Shown: in pieces, positions 29,370 to 32,755 of the stretch | Numbering within the stretch: position 1 is the first letter of the stretch | How the letters are laid out: every line of letters begins with the position of its first letter | Assembly: GCA_002308495.1 (NCBI GenBank) | Contig: DBVW01000002.1 | Coordinates: 55,208 to 87,962 of the forward strand | Source of the DNA: Alphaproteobacteria bacterium UBA1254 | GTDB taxonomy: Bacteria > Pseudomonadota > Alphaproteobacteria > RF32 > CAG-239 | DNA length: 32,755 nt | Direction: 5' to 3' | Program-made: the position numbers and the translations under genes | The notes under the pieces: model-generated | The model's database searches: none | Told to the model about the DNA's origin: nothing | Seen by the model: only the letters and a program-made list of their open reading frames with translations

Positions 29370-30339
29370 TGCTTTGTTTCTCTTCGTGTTGCGGTTTCTT
29401 TAAATGTTCAAATGAAATTTTCTTCGGCTCTAGTTTTTCCTTAAAAATTTCACAAATTTTTTCTTTCATTAATTTCGAATCTGCAATTTTTGCAAAAGAA
29501 ATATCTTGTTTGACCCCCTCTTCTTTTTCAACAATGCCGCCGGAAGCTTTAAAAATACCGTCAGCCAGACATAAACTTGAAATCATATCATAGGTCATAC
29601 TTGTCGGGTTTGCCTCATCTTTTAATTTAAGCAAGGCTTTAACAACCGGATTTTTGCTTTTTTTAACAGCCTTTAAAAACGTATAATCCATTTTTAAATC
29701 CTTGATTGTTGATGACGGCACGATTGTCGTTCGTATATCATTTTGCTGAATATACTCAAACAAAAACTTCGCTTCGTCCGGACACAGCTTAAAATTAAAA
29801 GAGGTTAAATCAGGCTGATAAAAACCGTGCTCATCTTTTTGTGCTAAAACATCACCCATAAGCACAATTTTTTTGACCTTTTTCTTAATCACATTTTGGG
29901 CGGCTTTTATATATTTTCCAAGATCAGTAAACGGTGCATTGAGCAAAAGAACAACATTCTTTTCTTTGACCGATTTCATGTATTCCTGCAAAAAAATCGT
30001 TCCGCTTCGATGAATGGTTACACCCGCTTTTTCAAAAACAGACGTAAAATCATTCTCAATATAATGATTTTCCTTTTCTTCATCTTGAATATCATAATCT
30101 CCGCCCGGAACGGCCCGCAAGAAAGGATAACCGAGATAAGACATTACTCCTTTGGCATACATTGCTCTTCGGCGACGAATTTCATAAGCGCCAAGCTCCG
30201 TGATAATACCGCGGATATTAATCAGCTTTTTATCGGCCAAATAAGCTAAAACAACAAATGAGGCTAAATCATCGGCATAATTATTTATGTCGGTAAAAAT
30301 CAAAACTTCCGGAGTTTTTCTTTGCCTTTGTTTTGCCAT
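29362..30339 (-). CDS. nucleoside-hydrolase-like protein with altered N-terminal motif, 325 aa
   Basis: Resembles inosine-uridine nucleoside N-ribohydrolases, which split nucleosides to base and ribose using a Ca2+-bound aspartate cluster. The canonical start DTDPGxDD is here FTDINNYADD (D17, D23, D24): the second Asp and the final DD are retained, but the first Asp is Phe and the spacing is longer by about one residue. Later family-like segments are LLLNAPFTDLGKYIKAA (GPLTNLA equivalent) and KKIVLMGDV (VIMGG equivalent). The C-terminus is Lys/Glu-rich. The start is 2 bp after the gatB stop and its end overlaps the ZIP gene. It may be a diverged hydrolase, a DUF1593-like relative or a non-catalytic homologue. 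I rate fold membership as likely and activity as open. Confidence 0.75.
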   Translation of the reverse strand: MAKQRQRKTPEVLIFTDINNYADDLASFVVLAYLADKKLINIRGIITELGAYEIRRRRAMYAKGVMSYLGYPFLRAVPGGDYDIQDEEKENHYIENDFTSVFEKAGVTIHRSGTIFLQEYMKSVKEKNVVLLLNAPFTDLGKYIKAAQNVIKKKVKKIVLMGDVLAQKDEHGFYQPDLTSFNFKLCPDEAKFLFEYIQQNDIRTTIVPSSTIKDLKMDYTFLKAVKKSKNPVVKALLKLKDEANPTSMTYDMISSLCLADGIFKASGGIVEKEEGVKQDISFAKIADSKLMKEKICEIFKEKLEPKKISFEHLKKPQHEEKQSNA

Positions 30340-30341
30340 AC

Positions 30342-31796
30342 TTACCCTAATTTTTTCTTTAGAAGCTCATTGACCATCTGCGGATTGGCAGATCCCTTCG
30401 ATTGTTTCATCACTTGTCCGACGAAAAATCCGAATAAATTTGTTTTACCTGCTTTATATAAAGCCAAATTTTCTGCGTTTTGCGCCAAAACAGAATCGAC
30501 CAAAGCTTCAATTGCACCGCTGTCCGTAACTTGCTTCAAACCTTTTTCTTCAACAATTTTAGATGGCATATCACCGGTTTGCCACATCAAAGCGAACACA
30601 TCTTTTGCTATTTTGCCGCTGATTGTGTTATTTGAAATCAAATCGACCAGTTCGCCAATCATTTCGGGCTTTACGGGAGATTGATCCAACGTTAATTTAT
30701 TTGCGTTTAAATTTGCAAACAAATCGCCCAAAATCCAGTTCGCGACTTTTTTGCCGTCATGACCGGCGGCTGCCTTTTCAAAGAAATCAGCTGTTTCTTT
30801 GGCTTCCGTCAACACATCCGCATCATAAGCCGTTAAGCCGAAATCTTTTATAAAACGTTCTTTTTTAGCATCCGGTAATTCGACCATTTCTTTTTTAATT
30901 TGCTCAATATATTCATCCGTCAACTCAAGCGGCGGCAAATCCGGTTCCGGAAAATAGCGATAATCATCGGCATATTCTTTTAAGCGCATAAACTTTGTTT
31001 GTCCGGTTGTTTGATCGAATCTGCAAGTTTGCTGTGCAATCGTTCCGCCCTGTTCATAAATTTCGACCTGACGTTTTGCCTCATTTTCAATCGCCTGCAT
31101 GGCAAATTTAACCGAGTTAACGTTTTTAACCTCGGCACGTTCGCGCATCCCCGCTTCGCCTTTAAGCCTTACCGAAATACTGGCATCGCAGCGCATCGAT
31201 CCTTCATCCATATTGCCGTCACATGTGCCTAAATAACGAACAATTGAACGTAATTTTTTCAAAAAGGCGCCTGCTTCTTCGGGCGATCTGAAATCAGGCT
31301 CCGTTACAATTTCCATCAATCCGACGCCTGCCCTGTTAAAATCGATATAGCTCTTTTTAGGGTTTAAATCGTGAATTGATTTAGCTGCATCCTGTTCAAT
31401 ATGAATACGTGTAATGCCTATTTCTTTTGACGTTCCGTCCGACAAATCAATCTTGACTTTTCCAAAGCCTACAATCGGATATTCATATTGCGTAATTTGA
31501 TATCCGTTCGGCTGATCCGCATAGAAATAATTTTTGCGTGAAAAGACGGAATATTTGTTGATTTCGGCATTTAACCCCAAACCTGTTTTGACAGCCTGAC
31601 GAACACATTCTTTATTTAAGACCGGTAACATTCCCGGCATACCGGCATCAATGAACGATACGTTTTCATTAGCGTCATCGCCAAATTCCGTTGAAGCCCC
31701 CGAAAAAATTTTGGACTTTGAAATAATTTGGCAGTGAATTTCAAGACCGCAAACGATTTCCCATTCATTCTTTTCTGTTTTAATTGTGTATGTCAT
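30342..31796 (-). CDS. gatB: Asp/Glu-tRNA amidotransferase subunit B
   Basis: The tRNA-binding kinase/transamidase subunit of GatCAB, which converts Glu-tRNA-Gln to Gln-tRNA-Gln and/or Asp-tRNA-Asn to Asn-tRNA-Asn. The 484 residues are standard. The N-terminal cradle domain starts WEIVCGLEIHCQI. The signature DFNRAGVGLMEIVTEPDFRSPEEAG lies near the middle, with CDGNMDEGSMRCDASISV after it. The C-terminal GatB/YqeY helical domain ends in NPQMVNELLKKKL. The start is 2 bp after the gatA stop, so they are coupled. Its presence implies that the organism lacks GlnRS or AsnRS, or both, but neither can be checked here. Confidence 0.97.
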   Translation of the reverse strand: MTYTIKTEKNEWEIVCGLEIHCQIISKSKIFSGASTEFGDDANENVSFIDAGMPGMLPVLNKECVRQAVKTGLGLNAEINKYSVFSRKNYFYADQPNGYQITQYEYPIVGFGKVKIDLSDGTSKEIGITRIHIEQDAAKSIHDLNPKKSYIDFNRAGVGLMEIVTEPDFRSPEEAGAFLKKLRSIVRYLGTCDGNMDEGSMRCDASISVRLKGEAGMRERAEVKNVNSVKFAMQAIENEAKRQVEIYEQGGTIAQQTCRFDQTTGQTKFMRLKEYADDYRYFPEPDLPPLELTDEYIEQIKKEMVELPDAKKERFIKDFGLTAYDADVLTEAKETADFFEKAAAGHDGKKVANWILGDLFANLNANKLTLDQSPVKPEMIGELVDLISNNTISGKIAKDVFALMWQTGDMPSKIVEEKGLKQVTDSGAIEALVDSVLAQNAENLALYKAGKTNLFGFFVGQVMKQSKGSANPQMVNELLKKKLG

Positions 31797-31798
31797 CT

Positions 31799-32755
31799 CT
31801 ATTTCCTCTTAAACCCCGCATCTTCTTCCAGAACATAACCGGCCTTGAATATCGTTTCTTCATCAAAAGCGCGTCCAATCAGCTGCATTCCTAAAGGCAA
31901 CCCTTTGCTGTCAAGCCCGATCGGCAAACTCATTGCAGGCAAGCCCGCCAAGTTAACGGAAACCGTAAACACATCGTTTAAATACATATTAATTGGATTC
32001 TCATTCATGGTTTTATCACCGATTTCAAAAGCAGAAGCAGGTGTTGTCGGCGTTAAAATAACATCGCATTTTTCAAAAGCTTTTTCAAAATCTTCCTTGA
32101 TCAAACGGCGGACTTTTTGTGCCTTAATATAATATGCATCATAGTAACCGGCCGATAAAACGTATGTCCCGATCATAATACGGCGCTTAACCTCTGCCCC
32201 GAAACCTTGAGTTCTGGTGTTGATGTATAAATCATCAAGCTTTTCGCCATTGATGCGCAATCCGTAGCGAATACCGTCATAACGCGCCAAGTTCGAAGAT
32301 GTTTCCGCAGGTGCAATGATATAATATGTCGGCAAAGCATATTTTGTGTGAGGCAAACTGATTTCAACCAATTCGGCACCTCGTGATTTTAACATTTCCG
32401 CTGCTTTATCCCAATATGATGCAATTTCAGCATTTAAGCCCTTTGGTTTATACTCAATCGGGATACCTATTTTTAAGCCTTTGATATCTTGCCCCAACAC
32501 TTTTTCAAAATCGGGAACGGCCATATTTGAAGAAGTTGAATCTTTCGGATCATAGCCTGCCATTGCTTGAAGCATTAATGCCGAATCCCTAACATCTTTT
32601 GTCATCGGCCCCGCCTGATCAAGAGACGATGCATAAGCAATGATTCCCCAACGCGAACAGCGTCCGTATGTCGGTTTAATTCCCGTAATACCGCAAAAAG
32701 AAGCCGGCTGGCGAATAGATCCGCCGGTATCTGTTCCCGTTGCGGCTGCGCACAT
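31799..32755 (-). CDS. gatA: Asp/Glu-tRNA amidotransferase subunit A, C-terminal part (cut by window edge)
   Basis: The amidase subunit of GatCAB, which releases ammonia from glutamine for the tRNA-bound acid. About 318 residues are present; the N-terminal third, with the catalytic Lys, lies beyond the window. The amidase signature is at the very edge: ATGTDTGGSIRQPASFCG holds the catalytic Ser of the Ser-cisSer-Lys triad. ITGIKPTYGRCSRWGIIAYASSLDQ follows. The conserved C-terminal DVILTPTTPASAF and LAGLPAMSLPIGLDSKGLPLGMQLIG are typical of GatA. It is followed by gatB after 2 bp. The first visible Met is not the start. Confidence 0.96.
   Translation of the reverse strand: MCAAATGTDTGGSIRQPASFCGITGIKPTYGRCSRWGIIAYASSLDQAGPMTKDVRDSALMLQAMAGYDPKDSTSSNMAVPDFEKVLGQDIKGLKIGIPIEYKPKGLNAEIASYWDKAAEMLKSRGAELVEISLPHTKYALPTYYIIAPAETSSNLARYDGIRYGLRINGEKLDDLYINTRTQGFGAEVKRRIMIGTYVLSAGYYDAYYIKAQKVRRLIKEDFEKAFEKCDVILTPTTPASAFEIGDKTMNENPINMYLNDVFTVSVNLAGLPAMSLPIGLDSKGLPLGMQLIGRAFDEETIFKAGYVLEEDAGFKRK

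Noticed and set aside
1..32755. Mobile elements, CRISPR arrays, prophage or toxin-antitoxin modules
   Set aside because: No transposase, integrase, regularly spaced repeats, terminal inverted repeats or recognisable toxin-antitoxin pair was seen on either strand.

Overview
The window reads as a piece of chromosome from an AT-rich, fermentative alphaproteobacterium, most likely an uncultured gut-type lineage. Four things point there. The tmRNA gene is circularly permuted (acceptor piece first, then a coding piece with the tag ANDNFAPVAVAA), which is the two-piece form typical of Alphaproteobacteria. The small lipoprotein after lspA looks like a minimal DUF3035/BamF, an alphaproteobacterial family. 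An 1185-residue pyruvate:ferredoxin oxidoreductase implies anaerobic pyruvate oxidation. Finally, a pyruvoyl-dependent arginine decarboxylase sits with an amino acid antiporter, as in Chlamydia and other host-associated bacteria. Gene density is high and no insertion sequence, prophage or CRISPR array is visible.

Layout. 1-1865: divergent trpS (partial) and serS. 1903-2634: an unrecognised gene whose consensus promoter puts the start codon at the predicted transcript start. 2666-3955 (minus): an AT-rich two-gene cassette (zinc-ribbon membrane protein, then a lipoprotein) behind a strong promoter and a roughly 215-nt structured leader that ends in a terminator just before the first gene. 4018-10491 (minus): glycogen operon glgB-glgX-malQ. 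10525-11460: a small DUF2934-type protein and a convergent GNAT acetyltransferase. 11527-11866: tmRNA. 11936-14017: aaxB-aaxC-like arginine decarboxylase and antiporter. 14034-15237: two tandem diverged paralogs of unknown function with near-identical terminator stems. 15288-15798: slyX and a convergent small membrane protein.

15869-22771 (minus): lspA, mini-BamF lipoprotein, two M16 peptidase genes (one with the zinc motif, one without), pgi and mutL, tightly packed behind one visible promoter. 22800-23938 (minus): tRNA-Leu(GAG) and corA. 23983-24345: a small membrane-anchored protein. 24362-27984 (minus): PFOR with a palindrome over its predicted -10. 28023-28565 (minus): mscL with a zinc-ribbon tail. 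28578-32755 (minus): gatA (partial), gatB, a nucleoside-hydrolase-like protein and a ZIP metal transporter, contiguous or overlapping.

Together these genes describe an organism that stores and mobilises glycogen, feeds glucose phosphates through Pgi to pyruvate, oxidises pyruvate with PFOR, can consume protons by arginine decarboxylation, and uses the indirect amidotransferase route (GatAB) for Gln- and/or Asn-tRNA. The least explained part is the structured leader and its cassette at 2666-3955. Next are the tandem paralogs at 14130-15197 and the set of genes with consensus promoters but no Shine-Dalgarno sequence.
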